A stretch of 57,820 nt of DNA from JALYNX01 sp963724825 (GCA_963724825.1 CAVRWT010000009.1:1-57820); one strand, 5' to 3'. Shown: positions 34,138-44,228, numbered from the stretch's first letter. The notes: generated by a model from the letters alone, not told the origin. Translations and numbers: made by a program.

Positions 34138-35274
34138 ATGCCGACCCGTGATGACGTCCTAAAGACCCTGGAAGGGGTGCGCGACCCGGAGTTGGGCGGC
34201 AATGTCGTCGAGCTGGGGATGATCAGCGAAGTGACGGTCAACGGGTCCACCGTCGACATCGGCTTGGCTCTGACTGTCGCCGAATGCCCGCTGCGCAACC
34301 AAATCGAGAATGACACCCGCCGGCGTGTCCTTTCGATGCCCGGAGTCGAGGAACTGAACCTGCGGACCACGGCGATGACCAAGCAGCAGAGAGCCGGGCT
34401 GATGTCAGTTGCCCGCCAGCGAGTCCGTGAGAACGCCGAGCCGACCCAGGTCTCACCGACGACCCGGGTCATTGCGATCGGCTCTGGCAAGGGCGGGGTC
34501 GGGAAATCGTCGATTGCGGTGAATCTGTCGGTGGCCCTGGTGAGCGCCGGTTTCCGGGTTGGCTTGCTCGACGCCGATATCTGGGGGTTCTCCACTCCCC
34601 GCATGTTGGGGGTCGAGGACCGTCTCCATGCCGACGACGCCACCAAGCTGATCGAGCCGGTCGATGCCCAAGGCGTGAAACTGGTCTCGACCGGGCTCAT
34701 CATCGAGTCTGAGGAGACCGCCCTCATGTGGCGGGGCCTCATGCTTTCCAAGGCGCTCGAGCAATTCCTCAAGCAGGTCGACTGGGGTGAGCTCGACTAC
34801 CTGTTGATCGACCTTCCCCCCGGAACTGGCGACATTCAGATGGCCCTCACCCGCCTCCTCCCCCAGGCGGAGATGGTGGTGGTGACCACCCCACAACGCG
34901 CCGCGCAGAAGGTGGCAGTCCGTGTCGCCGATATGGCCCGACGCTCGCACATGCCGATCGTCGGAGTCATCGAGAACATGGCCGGGCTCGCCTGTGATTG
35001 CGGCCGGGTCCACACCGTGTTCGGCGAGGGTGGCGGCCAGGAGCTCGCCGACGACCTGGGGGTGCCACTGATCGCCTCGATCCCACTCGACCCCGAAGTG
35101 GTGCCGGGTGGTGACCACGGGGCGCCGGTGGTGTCATCGGGGACCGATTCAGCGGCCGGCAAGGCGCTGCGTCAGGCGGCGGAGACCCTGGTCACGTTGG
35201 TGCCACCGGCCGATCTCGAGACCTGCACCGGCCGGATCGCGAAGCTTCTCGAAGGATTGGAGATCGGCGCCTAG
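34138..35274 (+). CDS. mrp: Mrp/ApbC iron-sulfur carrier ATPase
   Basis: P-loop NTPase that carries Fe-S clusters. It has an N-terminal MIP18/DUF59 domain (about 1-85: VLKTLEGVRDPELGGNVVELGMI), then the ATPase with a deviant Walker A SGKGGVGKSSIAVNLS, Walker B VGLLDADIWGFS, and DLPPGTGDIQMAL. The usual CxxC cluster motif is altered to ACDCGRV. I start it at ATG 34138 (378 residues); a GTG at 34114 would add eight residues. It is divergent from erpA, matching its function. Confidence 0.92.
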   Translation: MPTRDDVLKTLEGVRDPELGGNVVELGMISEVTVNGSTVDIGLALTVAECPLRNQIENDTRRRVLSMPGVEELNLRTTAMTKQQRAGLMSVARQRVRENAEPTQVSPTTRVIAIGSGKGGVGKSSIAVNLSVALVSAGFRVGLLDADIWGFSTPRMLGVEDRLHADDATKLIEPVDAQGVKLVSTGLIIESEETALMWRGLMLSKALEQFLKQVDWGELDYLLIDLPPGTGDIQMALTRLLPQAEMVVVTTPQRAAQKVAVRVADMARRSHMPIVGVIENMAGLACDCGRVHTVFGEGGGQELADDLGVPLIASIPLDPEVVPGGDHGAPVVSSGTDSAAGKALRQAAETLVTLVPPADLETCTGRIAKLLEGLEIGA

Positions 35275-35324
35275 CGACGATCCCCAGTTCCACGTTCTGC
35301 GTCATACGTCCTACGCAGTACGGA

Positions 35325-35967
35325 TTACGACTTCGGCACCATCCAGAGGTTGACGTTGAACTGCTTCTTCTCGACGCCGGTCACCACGTAGCTGTTCACC
35401 ACCTTGTCGGCGATGGTTTGGCGCTTGTTGTCCACCAGGGGCAGCAGGAAGCCCAACCAGCAAACGAGGATGTCCAGGATGTGGAGGAATTTGCGGCCGA
35501 TTCCCTGACCGCTTCCCAACACCTGGCCCTTCTCATCGACGAGTCGGGTTCCTTGCATCGCCTTGCCCGGTGTCTGACCGGTGACACCCTCCAGATGGCC
35601 GAGGTAGGCCCAGTAGGCGAGGCTCAGCAGGCTGAGGAAGTAGACGCGGTAGGTGACGATGCTGATGATGAAGGCCGGCAGCCAGTCGATGACGGCTCCG
35701 ATCGCCCTCGTCCCCCAATCGGCCAGGTTCGACGGTGTTCCCGCCGGTGGCATGTTGGCCGGCACAGGCGCCGGCGGCTGCGGCGGCGGTGGGACAGCCG
35801 GTGTGTCCGAAGGTGGCGGAGGCGGCGGGGCTCTGAAGGTGGTGGCTCAGAGGGCGGTGGCTCAGAGGGTCGGAGGTAGGAGGTGGCGAAGCCGGTGGCT
35901 CCGGGGGTGGTGGAGGAGTCGGCGGCTCGTAGGGAGGTGGGGGAGCCGGGGGCTCTTGCGTGCTCAA
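35325..35967 (-). CDS. RDD-family membrane protein with Pro-rich N-terminus, frameshifted
   Basis: The C-terminal 130 residues are an RDD domain: GTRAIGAVIDWLPAFIISI, TGQTPGKAMQGTRLVD, and two or three transmembrane helices ending LPLVDNKRQTIADKVVNSYVV. The N-terminus is a Pro-rich tail (TQEPPAPPPPYEPPTPPPPP and PSEPPPSEP repeats) interrupted by two indels near 35870 and 35835; the second looks like a shortened C run. TTG 35967 with AGGAGA upstream is the likely start; an ATG next to it runs into a stop. Function of RDD proteins is mostly unknown, with some linked to transport. Confidence 0.75.
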
Positions 35968-36185
35968 GACATTCTCTCCTCGGATCGGATTTCGCATTCT
36001 GCCATTTGGCATCGCGATGTGTCGGCAAGGAGTGGACTTAGTTGGTGATCCTCCGGGTCGCGGATGGACTAGTCCGGATGGGTGACTATGGAATCGTCCT
36101 TACCTAACCACTCTCCGTGGTCAATGATATGCGTGGAACGTGCCAAGTGGGCTGTTGGGGTTGGGGAGAGGGAGGCCTCGGAAAG

Positions 36186-36203
36186 AGGGCCCAAAAGGGC
36201 CCT
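36186..36203 (-). terminator. terminator after the M23 peptidase
   Basis: AGGGCCC, AAAA loop and GGGCCCT form a near-symmetric hairpin flanked by A- and T-runs (GGAAAGA to TTTTTCC), so it could work in both directions. It lies 12 bases past the peptidase stop. The rest of 35968-36215, between the RDD gene and this point, shows no gene. Confidence 0.75.
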
Positions 36204-36215
36204 TTTTCCGTGCCC

Positions 36216-37357
36216 TCAGCACAGTGACCTGACCAATTGGTAAGGGTTGACCGCCCCGCCCCCACCCGGATGCCACTCGAAGTGGAGATGGGGAAGCCAT
36301 TCCGGAGCGTTCCCCGTTGACCCGTTGTAACCAAGCACCCGGCCCTGGTCGACGTGCTGGCCTGCGGATACGTCGGCGTAACTGTCGAGATGGGCGTAAT
36401 AGAACATGTCGCCGTCGTCCGACACGAAGTAGATGGACAGCCCGCCCAGGCTGCTGTTGGAGAATCTCCTGACCGTCCCCGAATAGATGGCAACGATCGG
36501 GGTCCCCCTGACGGCGATCATGTCCACCCCTTGTGGACCCGGCCACCGGATCGCGGCTGACCGTACGTGTCACTGAAGGAGACCGCCCCGGCCACCGGGC
36601 AGGTGCCCCCACTCGGCGGTGTCGGCGGCGGGTCTGGTGTCGTGGTCGGGGTCTCGCCACCACCCACGGTGGTCGTGGTGCCCCCGTTGTTCGAACCACC
36701 ACCCCCCGCGGTCGTGGTGGTGGCATTTTGAGCGGCCTCCTCGGCGCGGCGGCGAGCCTCCTCCTCTGCCTTCCTCCGGGCTTCTTCCTCGGCCTGTTGC
36801 TGGCCGACCAATTGGTCATAGACCTTCTGCGCCTTGGCCAGCTCGGTCTGGAGGTCTCCCGCCATCTGCTCCAGGTCGGCGGTGACCGTCTCCTGCTCGG
36901 CTGACGCCTCGGCCATGCGCTCGGTCTGCCGATCGAGCTCGGACCGGTAGGCACGAAGCTGGCTGACAACATCCTGGTCGGCGCCCGAGATCTCCTGGAG
37001 GTACTCCTGACCTGCCCCGAAGCCCTCGCTTCCCTCAGAGAAGAGAACCTGAAGCGAGGCAGATCGCGCCGATCCCATGTACATCTCGACCGCGACGTCC
37101 TCGAGTCGTGCCTCGGTGTCGGCGATCCGGGCATGGGCCAGATCGATCGAAGTCTTGAGGTCGGAGATCTCCTTGTCGAGGGCGTACTGCCGGGCCCACG
37201 CTTCCTGAACCTGGATCCCCAGGGCCTCGGACTCGGCGAGGACCTTGTCTACCTCGTCACGGGCGCGATCGACGTCCTCGTCGGTCACCTCGGCATAGGC
37301 GGGTAGGGCCAAGAGCACAACGAGCAAGGCGGCGAGAGTGCGGGATGCTTTGGTCAA
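36216..37357 (-). CDS. secreted M23-family peptidoglycan endopeptidase, one frameshift
   Basis: Signal peptide (LAALLVVLLALPAYA), a long coiled-coil (about residues 25-200, with KAEEEARRKAEEEARRRAEE-like repeats), a Thr/Gly/Pro-rich linker, then an M23 (LytM) domain: SFSDTYGQPRSGGRVHKG, MFYYAHLDSYADVSAGQ and PHLHFEWHPGG, with zinc-site His visible in HKG, YAHL and HLHFEW. The coiled-coil plus LytM layout is EnvC/NlpD-like, a group that works on division septa. The frame breaks at 36527 in AAGGGGTGGAC, where five G would restore HKGVDM. The start is TTG 37357, overlapping the MBL stop. Confidence 0.83.
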
Positions 37358-38133
37358 GGGGTTTTCGGGGACGCGACGGCGAGCTCGCCGTGCTCGAAGG
37401 CTATCCGTCCCTGTTCGGTGAGCAAAGTGAGGTGGGCTTGGACCGAGCGCATGGCGAGCGCCTGGAGGGGTGCCCCCACATCGCTGTACACGGTTTCGAC
37501 GATCGCTTCAGGGGTGTTGGCCCCGGCTCTGATCGCCTCGAAAATCTGCTCGTGCCGCTGCAGACGATGGGCCAGATACCAGTCGATCACATTGTCGGGG
37601 TCCTCCATTTCGTCCCCGTGACCCGGGTGAAGCCGACGGAGCCCGGTGTCCCTGATCTTCTCCAGCGAGGCGAGATAGGGGCCCATGCTCTCCACCATCA
37701 CCGACGATCCGCCCATGATGTGGTCACCGGTGAACAGGACATCTTCCACCCGGAAGCAGAGGTGGTCTTGGGAGTGACCGGGAGTGTGAATCACCTCGAT
37801 GGCGGTGACTCCGACGGCTACCCGTCCTCCATCCTCGAGCCTCAGGTCCGGATCGAATTCGGGTCCGGGGGCGTAGCCGAGTGCCGGAACCCCGAGTTCG
37901 AGCGCCAGCGGGTTGGCCATTGGGGCGTGATCTTCATGGGTGTGGGTGACGATGACCGCCACCGCCGACCGCCCTTCCAATGCGGCGTGGATTGCGTCGC
38001 GGTGGGCACCGTCGACGGGGCCGGGATCGATGATCGCCACCTCACCGCCACCGTCGTCCAGGAGCCAGGTGTTGGTGCCGGGCCCGGTGAAGGGGCCGGC
38101 GTTGTTGGCCAGGATGCGGTCGATCCGGATCAC
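37354..38133 (-). CDS. metallo-beta-lactamase-fold hydrolase
   Basis: The 259-residue MBL hydrolase shows GPGTNTWLL, the zinc motif VTHTHEDHAPMA (HxHxDH), HTPGHSQDHLCF, FTGDHIMGG and HPGHGDEM, with a C-terminal winged-helix-like region. This is the LACTB2/RNase-like group; the substrate is unclear. It begins with GTG 38133, overlapping the nudix stop (GTGA). Confidence 0.87.
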   Translation of the reverse strand: MIRIDRILANNAGPFTGPGTNTWLLDDGGGEVAIIDPGPVDGAHRDAIHAALEGRSAVAVIVTHTHEDHAPMANPLALELGVPALGYAPGPEFDPDLRLEDGGRVAVGVTAIEVIHTPGHSQDHLCFRVEDVLFTGDHIMGGSSVMVESMGPYLASLEKIRDTGLRRLHPGHGDEMEDPDNVIDWYLAHRLQRHEQIFEAIRAGANTPEAIVETVYSDVGAPLQALAMRSVQAHLTLLTEQGRIAFEHGELAVASPKTP

Positions 38134-38835
38134 TGGTCGGCCGGCAGGTGGATCGGGACCAAGGACCCATCCTCCATCTCTCGGGGCTCGATCAGGGTTC
38201 GCCCGTCGGCGCCCGTTGCTGAAGCGAGCACGTCCTTCACGTCGGTCCTACGGGTCAACCATCTCAGGTGGGTGAGCGTAGGGAGGATCAACTCCATCTC
38301 CTCTCGACCATGCATGGCGAGCAGGGCAGGTGCCGATGCCCATAGGTATCCAGTCAACTCGTTGTCGTCGAGCCTGACGGCCGGAGTCTCGCCGACGCCG
38401 ACCACGTAGAACCTGGTGTCGAAGCGAACCGGGGCATACGACGGAGTGACCCAACGCGAGACGAGCACCAGGCTTTCGCCGTCCAGTGACAACCCATCGG
38501 CGTGGAACGACTCGAAGAGTGCCTCTCCCCGAAGATCGGGGGCCGGGATGACACCATCAGGAGTCAAGGCCATCCCTACTTCCTCGGCCACTTCCCTCAC
38601 CGCCGCGGCCCGAAACCCGTGGTCCTCATCGGGCCCGCTCACCACCTCGCGTGCCAGTGCGCTCTTGTCCACTGGATCCACTCCCCCGCCGGGAAAGACG
38701 TGGAGCCCGCCGAAGTACCCGCGGGCGGGCCGCTCGCACCATCAGAACTTCAGGTCCGTCGGCCGCGTCGCGAACCAGCAGGACACTGGCCGCCGGCCGG
38801 GGTTGAACGGGATGGGACGCGGGGTCAGCTGCCAT
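38130..38835 (-). CDS. NUDIX hydrolase, one frameshift
   Basis: The N-terminus (RPAASVLLVRDAADGPEVLMVR) and the remainder (VDPVDKSAL, then the Nudix box as GFRAAAVREVAEEVGM) lie in different frames joined near 38715-38735, where YFGGLHVFPGGGVDP reads in the second frame. The box fits the consensus with RExxEExG. The whole product is about 235 residues and resembles acyl-CoA-type nudix enzymes related to NUDT19. The ATG at 38835 is four bases before the whiB stop. Confidence 0.8.
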
Positions 38836-38838
38836 GCG

Positions 38839-39087
38839 TCAGCTGACCAGGGGCATGACCCTTCTCTCGACTTCGGTCAATCCGCCCCAGATCCCGAACG
38901 GCTCGCGGATCTGGATCGCATGTTCGGAGCAAGGTTGTCTCACTGGACAGACCCCACAGATGGCCTTTGCCTTCATCTCTCTGCGCTCCCGCTCGTCCTT
39001 GCGTTCGAAGGTCGAGGGGGGAAAGAAGAGATAGGCGTGGTTCCCACGGCACAGCGCGTCAAGCTGCCAATCGTCCAAGTGGGACAA
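38839..39087 (-). CDS. WhiB-family iron-sulfur regulator
   Basis: Second WhiB protein in the window. Cluster Cys: DALCRGN, then AICGVCPVRQPC (C-x2-C-x5-C), with GIWGGLTEVERR after them. It has an aromatic/Pro-rich AYLFFPPSTF between the first two Cys. I chose TTG 39087 (82 residues) because GGAGGAG sits five bases upstream; a TTG at 39117 would extend it. It heads a run with nudix, MBL and M23 genes, tightly spaced. Confidence 0.88.
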   Translation of the reverse strand: MSHLDDWQLDALCRGNHAYLFFPPSTFERKDERERREMKAKAICGVCPVRQPCSEHAIQIREPFGIWGGLTEVERRVMPLVS

Positions 39088-39179
39088 TTCGACTCCTCCC
39101 GTATTTTGAAGCGACAACCGGGTCGAAACCTACTCAGAACGCGGGTCGACCACAAGGAAGATTTTGTCAGGTCTCGAAA

Positions 39180-40410
39180 TCAGTTTTCGCGCTCTGTTGG
39201 AGCCCGGTCCACTTCGAGGAAGAGCCCGTCGACCCCGGTGACCACCACCGGGGTGCCAGTGGCCACCTTTGCCTCCCGGTGGCTGGTCGCCCGCCATCGA
39301 GCACCATGCACTTCGACGATCCCGTCCGGATCGAGCCCAACTCGGGCAACTCCGGTCTCACCGATCAGGGAGTCACGTCCGATGGTCTGAGTCGAATAGC
39401 GGGCGCGCTGCACTGTGGGCATCGCCAACAGGAAGAAGAACAGCACGACCAGAACCGAGGGAAGGATCAGATACCAGCGGGGATCGATCTGACCCGAGCC
39501 GTCGACGAACCACATGCCCCCGACCTGGAGCAACAGTGCGCCGAGGATGGTGAGGAAGATCACCCCGCCCTTCTGATAGGCGGCAGTGAGCAACCCCCAA
39601 CCGAGTACAGCGAGGGCCAGCGCCCACCAACGCACCGGGAGATTGACGATCCCCCATCCGGCGAGGAGCAGGCAGATCGATGCCACCCCGGCGGCCACCC
39701 CGGGGCCCATGGCGAAGAACTCAAAGGACACGATGGTGAGCCCGATCACCAGGAAGAAGAAGGCGGCCTCCGGAGTCACCGCCAACCGGAAGAAGCGGGT
39801 CGCCAGACCCGGCTGACGGAAGGTGACCGTCTTCAGTGTCACCCCGTCCTCGAACGGCGTGAGAGTCTCGACCACCACCGGGCCGTCGGCGGTGTGGAAG
39901 GTCTCGCCGTCCAGCTCCTGGAGGTATTGGCGAATGGTGGGCTGGAGATCGAGCCCGGTCTCCTCGGCAGGCGAGCCCTTTGATGTCGCTCATTTCGATG
40001 CCGGCGAGTTCGTCGCTGGCAATGGTCGGCCAGGAGCTATCCCCAAATAGGAACCTGGCGAGATCGCCCTCCACTCCGCATCCGTGACGAGTTGTGCCGA
40101 CACCGCCGTACGCAACTGCTGGTGCCGGGCCCACCCAGATCGCCACCGGAAGGGTGGATTCTGAACGGTGGCGTTCAGCGCCTGCAAAGCATCGCCATCG
40201 AGCACCGCCGGAGAGTCGATCTGGAGCACCGCCAAGACCTGGCCCCGCTCGGCCGCCGACTCGATCGAAGTCTTCATGAATTCCAGGGCCGAGGTGTCGA
40301 GTGGGCCACTGACGTCGATGACGTCGATGCCCACCCTCCTCCTCGGCGGCGAGGGCAGATAGGGGGATCAGGACCACCAGGATCGCCAGGGCAAGAAGGG
40401 ATCGACGCAC
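39180..40410 (-). CDS. NfeD-family membrane protein (ClpP-like plus OB domain), several frameshifts
   Basis: Begins with a signal peptide (RRSLLALAILVVLIPLSALA), then a ClpP-class/SPP-like domain (IDVSGPLDTSALEFMKTSIESA, VLQIDSPAVLDGDALQAL, PVAIWVGPAPAVAYGG, ISPGSYLGIA) in broken frames, then, intact over the last 230 residues, four to five transmembrane helices and a C-terminal OB-fold NfeD domain (IGETGVARVGLDPDGIVEVHG in parts). At least four indels fall between about 40340 and 39880. NfeD proteins partner with flotillins/stomatins, but no SPFH gene is nearby. The start is GTG 40410. Confidence 0.75.
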
Positions 40411-40480
40411 GACGTCTGAGGTTAGGAGGGGATCTAGATCAGAAATCCGGGCATCGGTGGCGGGCTAACGTCGTCTTCCG

Positions 40481-40834
40481 ATGCCCAAGGCCCTTCTCGT
40501 CTGTGACACACCGTGGGTTCTCAACGAAGTCCTCGCTTCGCTGTCAACAGGTGGCTGGGAGGTAGAAGCCTCCGACGACCCCACCCAGGCTGCCAGTAAG
40601 GCCGCCGAAGGGGGCGTCGATGCGGTGATTGTCGACATGCAGGTGCAAAGCATGGGCGGGATGGCGATGATCCGCGACATCAAGGCCGCCTTCGAAGGCG
40701 TGCCCCGCCCGAGGACGGTGCTCCTCCTCGACCGATCAGCAGATCAATTCCTCGCCAAGCGGGCCGGCGCCGACGCCTGGCTGCTCAAGCCGTTTCAGTC
40801 CTCTGAGCTCCGAGCGGCCCTCACGCCGTCCTGA
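40481..40834 (+). CDS. stand-alone response-regulator receiver protein
   Basis: 117 residues forming a single receiver fold: acidic residue in VCDTPW, probable phosphoacceptor in AVIVDMQVQSMGGM (about residue 52), and conserved Lys in WLLKPFQ. No output domain is present. It is monocistronic, divergent from nfeD and convergent with the MMPL gene. The partner kinase is not in the window. Confidence 0.82.
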   Translation: MPKALLVCDTPWVLNEVLASLSTGGWEVEASDDPTQAASKAAEGGVDAVIVDMQVQSMGGMAMIRDIKAAFEGVPRPRTVLLLDRSADQFLAKRAGADAWLLKPFQSSELRAALTPS

Positions 40835-40839
40835 TCCGG

Positions 40840-43152
40840 TCAGACCCTTTCAGCCGCAGCTGGCATCTCGAGGGCATGGCCCTCCACCGAGATCTTCGGC
40901 AGCATCCGGTCGAGCCACTTCGGCAGCCACCAGTTGGCGTCGCCGAGAAGCTCCATCGTGGCCGGGACCAGCAGCATGCGCACGATCGTTGCGTCCACCG
41001 CGACAGCGCTGGCGAGGCCCACTCCAAATAGCTTGACGACCCGGCTGCTCTCGCCAATGAAGCTGCCGAACACGACCACCATGATCAGAGCCGCGGCACT
41101 GATGACTCTTGCGGTCAGGGCCAACCCGTCCGCAACCGAGCCCCTGCTGTCGCCGCTTCGGAGATACTCCTCGCGGATCCTCGATAGCAAGAACACTTCG
41201 TAGTCCATGGACAGGCCGAAGATGATGGCGAACATCATCATCGGAACGAAGGGCTCGATCGGTGCCGGCTCGATGCCAAGCAGACTCCCCCCCCATCCCC
41301 ACTGAAAGACCGCGGTCACGATCCCGAACGCCGCGGCCAGGGAGAGCAGGTTCATGATCACCGCTTTGAGCGGCACCAGCAAAGATCGGAACACGAGCAT
41401 CAACAACAGAAAGGACAGCGCGAGCACGACGCCGATGAACATGGGGAGCCGATCCGTGAGGTATTCGGAGAAGTCGACCGCTGCCGCCACCCCACCCGAC
41501 ACAGCTACGTCGAGCCCGGTGCCTTCGGTGACCTCAGGCAGCACCTCATCACGGAGTCGGAGCACGAGGTCGGTGGTCTCCTCGGCCTGGGGAGCTGTAG
41601 TCGGGAACAATCTCCACAACGCGGCGGTCGGCGCCTCTGGATCGTTGGGTACGGCCGGTGTGACGAAGGCCACACCCGGGTCAGCGGCGAGGGCTTGGGT
41701 CACAGCCTCGAGGTCTGCCGGATCGGTGCCCTCAGGGAGCTCCACCGCGAGCAGGAGTGGGCCGTTGAAACCCGGGCCGAAACCGGCTGCAAGCAGGTCG
41801 TAGGCCTGGCGGGTCGTCGACTCCTCGGGGTAGTTGCCCTCATCGGAGAAGGCCAGACGCTGGTCGAGGAAGGGATAGGCAAGTGTCAGCAAGATCACCA
41901 CGCCGGCGATGGCTGACAGCCAGGGCCGGTGCTGAATGAAACGGCTCCACCGGTAAGGCACGGTCTCTTTGAGTGGGCGCTGAGCCCGACGCGGCACCTC
42001 GCGCCGCAACGGAGCGAGCGCAAAGCTGGCAACGACGACCACGCCAGCGAGAGCGAGGCCGACAATGGCGAGTGGCTGGAAAGCGATGGCCACGCCGACC
42101 AGGCCGACGGCAAGCAGCAGAGCCGCGATGAGGCCGCGCCAGCGTGTTACCTCGATCCGCTCTCCGGCAAAGCCGATCATGGCCGGGAGCAGCGTGAGCG
42201 ATGCGATGGCGGTGACTGCCACCACAGTGGCGCAGGCGATGGCGATCCCGGTGATGAATGCCAGATTCATCAGCACCATGCCGACCAACGAGATGACGAC
42301 TGTGGTCGCCGCAAAGGTGACGGCCCGACCGGCCGTGTCCATGGCGACCACCGCTGCTTCCTCGATCGAAGCCCCGGCGTGCAGGTTCTCCCGGTACCGG
42401 GTGACGATGAAGAGGGCGTAATCGATCCCGACACCGAGACCGAGCATGACCGCAACAGTGGAAGCAAAATCGGGGATCGAGAGCACGTTGCTCAGCAGAC
42501 CGGCCAGCGAGGTGCCGAGCCCGATGCCGGCTAGGGCGATCCCGATGGGCAGCCCCATGGCGAGCACCGACCCGAAGGCCAGGATCAAGACGATGATGGC
42601 GAAGGCGATGCCGAGCAGCTCCGAGCTCGGTACCTCGAACTCGGCAAAGATCTGACCACCGAGCTCGATCTGGAGCCCTTCGATCTCCGGCATCAGCTCC
42701 GTGAGTTGGGCCGAGATGTCGGCGGCTTCTTCGAGGGTGGTGTCCCGGGAGACCCCGATCTGGGCGTAAGCGATCAAACCGGCCTCGGGCCCCTGGGATG
42801 AGATTTGCTGTGCCCCTTCGGGGGAGTACGGGCTGACCAGGGTGATTCCCTCGATCTGACTCGCCTGATCGAAGAACTCGGTCATCGCCGCCTGGACCTC
42901 AGGGTCGGTCACCCCTTGCTCGGCCCGGAAGACGATGGTCCCGCCCTCGCTGCCGGCGGAGGATCCGGCGAAATGCTCCTCGAGGATGTCAAAGCCACGT
43001 TTGCTTTCGACGTCGGGGAGGGCGAATTCGGTGCTGTAGGCCGTTCCGATCAATGCGTTGGTAAGGACTCCTCCGAGAATCAGCGCAGCAAGCCAACCCA
43101 GGGCGACCTTGCCCCGGTTGCGGAAACACCAACGTCCAAGACTGGCGAACAA
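40840..43152 (-). CDS. MMPL/RND-family transporter
   Basis: Intact 770-residue exporter with two repeats, each of a large extracytoplasmic loop and a helix bundle, about 12 helices in total. Typical segments are LGVGIDYALFIVTRYRENL with the preceding GLG, DTAGRAVTFAATTVVISLVGM, and in the second half FGLSMDYEVFLLSRIREEY and ALTARVISAAALIMVVVFGSF. The Asp-Tyr pair in each GxDY motif is the proton-relay site in MmpL3-like proteins. The likely cargo is lipid or hydrophobic compounds; none can be named. TTG 43152 is preceded by AAGGAG. Confidence 0.9.
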   Translation of the reverse strand: MFASLGRWCFRNRGKVALGWLAALILGGVLTNALIGTAYSTEFALPDVESKRGFDILEEHFAGSSAGSEGGTIVFRAEQGVTDPEVQAAMTEFFDQASQIEGITLVSPYSPEGAQQISSQGPEAGLIAYAQIGVSRDTTLEEAADISAQLTELMPEIEGLQIELGGQIFAEFEVPSSELLGIAFAIIVLILAFGSVLAMGLPIGIALAGIGLGTSLAGLLSNVLSIPDFASTVAVMLGLGVGIDYALFIVTRYRENLHAGASIEEAAVVAMDTAGRAVTFAATTVVISLVGMVLMNLAFITGIAIACATVVAVTAIASLTLLPAMIGFAGERIEVTRWRGLIAALLLAVGLVGVAIAFQPLAIVGLALAGVVVVASFALAPLRREVPRRAQRPLKETVPYRWSRFIQHRPWLSAIAGVVILLTLAYPFLDQRLAFSDEGNYPEESTTRQAYDLLAAGFGPGFNGPLLLAVELPEGTDPADLEAVTQALAADPGVAFVTPAVPNDPEAPTAALWRLFPTTAPQAEETTDLVLRLRDEVLPEVTEGTGLDVAVSGGVAAAVDFSEYLTDRLPMFIGVVLALSFLLLMLVFRSLLVPLKAVIMNLLSLAAAFGIVTAVFQWGWGGSLLGIEPAPIEPFVPMMMFAIIFGLSMDYEVFLLSRIREEYLRSGDSRGSVADGLALTARVISAAALIMVVVFGSFIGESSRVVKLFGVGLASAVAVDATIVRMLLVPATMELLGDANWWLPKWLDRMLPKISVEGHALEMPAAAERV

Positions 43153-43260
43153 AACCGGCTCCTTATGAAGGGGGTGCCGGAGAGTAGTAGAGGTCGCTGC
43201 TTGCTCTAACTCGGGGCCTCAGGTGTCACCCAAACCGGTCGGCCCTTCGTCTGTTATGGC

Positions 43261-43719
43261 ATGAGACTGAGATGGATCTACCTCGGCCTGGTCGTGGCAC
43301 TGACGACCATCGCTTTCGTCATCCTGCGCATGGGAAGCGACGAGGTTGCCGGGCATGCACTTTTCCACCTCACCTTCGCCGCCACCATCCTTGCCGTGAT
43401 GTGGTTCATCCCGCGTCCGGTTTCCACCCCGAATCTGTGGCTGTGGCGAAGCGGTTGGGCAGTGTCTGCCGCTTGGTACCTCGATGCCCTCGGCGCCTTC
43501 GGTTATGACGACCAGGTCACCTCGGAGGTGCCCGGGCTCCACTTCGTCCATAACTCAGTGGCACCCCTCGTCCTCTTGTTCGCCTTGTTCGCCCTGGTGG
43601 CATCAGCCTGCGCTGTTGCCTGGACAAAATTGCCCCGGGCAGCCGGCGTCGGCCTTGTTCTGGTGGCATCCGCGGCGGGGCTGTTCATGATCGCTGTCTT
43701 GTTCGGAGTTGCCTCCTAG
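43261..43719 (+). CDS. small multi-pass membrane protein
   Basis: 152 residues with four hydrophobic helices (about 5-22, 32-50, 97-118 and 127-148) and a loop containing GFGYDDQVT-like residues. I recognise no family. It stands alone between the divergent MMPL gene and a convergent membrane-protein gene. Confidence 0.6.
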   Translation: MRLRWIYLGLVVALTTIAFVILRMGSDEVAGHALFHLTFAATILAVMWFIPRPVSTPNLWLWRSGWAVSAAWYLDALGAFGYDDQVTSEVPGLHFVHNSVAPLVLLFALFALVASACAVAWTKLPRAAGVGLVLVASAAGLFMIAVLFGVAS

Positions 43720-43741
43720 ACGGGTCGTGATGCGGATCGAC

Positions 43742-44170
43742 TTAGGCTCCGCTCGGGTCACCCTCCTCGCCGTCGCCGAGCTTCGAGTAGATGAGCTCCA
43801 TGACCATGCCCAGAGCGACGACCACCACCAAGACGGCCATCAGCCAGAGGAAGTTCTGAAAGTCGACGGCGTCTCCGAACACGAGGTCGAGTACCTCCAG
43901 GAAGATGAACTTCGAGAAGAAGAGGATGGCCCAGATGCTGAAGAACTGGGCGATCCGACGTTCGGGCCGGCTCGCGTACCAGGCTCCGACACGCCGCTTG
44001 AAGCCGAAGGTCAGGTAGGTCAGGACATACAAGACGAGTGACGCGAGGAAGATCGTGGTGAACGAGTCGATGGTTACACCGTCGGTGAACTCGCTGAAAA
44101 ACCCCAGGACGACCAGGTAGAGCAGGGTGTCCAGGGTCCAGTCGAAGAAGACTCGTTGCTTGTTGCTCAT
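43742..44170 (-). CDS. small multi-pass membrane protein
   Basis: 142 residues with four predicted helices; starts MSNKQRVFFDWTLDTLLYL and contains YLTFGFKRRVGAWYASRPERRIAQFF, a basic loop between helices two and three. The C-terminus is acidic (GDGEEGDPSGA). No family is recognised. I use ATG 44170; an open extension upstream lacks coding character. It lies downstream of tRNA-Pro on the same strand. Confidence 0.65.
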   Translation of the reverse strand: MSNKQRVFFDWTLDTLLYLVVLGFFSEFTDGVTIDSFTTIFLASLVLYVLTYLTFGFKRRVGAWYASRPERRIAQFFSIWAILFFSKFIFLEVLDLVFGDAVDFQNFLWLMAVLVVVVALGMVMELIYSKLGDGEEGDPSGA

Positions 44171-44188
44171 AGCTCGTGCCGCCCCCTC

Positions 44189-44228
44189 GATCACCTGTGG
44201 TGATCGGTCCCCCCGCTTCGCAGGGGGA
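44189..44228 (-). terminator. tandem hairpins after tRNA-Pro
   Basis: GATCACC-TGT-GGTGATC (44189-44205) and a CCCCC-GCTTCGCA-GGGGG hairpin (44208-44228) lie in series between the tRNA and the small membrane-protein gene. They may terminate or process the tRNA transcript; neither has a clear U-tract. Confidence 0.45.

Noticed and set aside
35275..35324. Terminator between mrp and the convergent RDD gene (CTGCGT...ACGCAG).
   Set aside because: The stem is only six base pairs with a large loop and no U-run.
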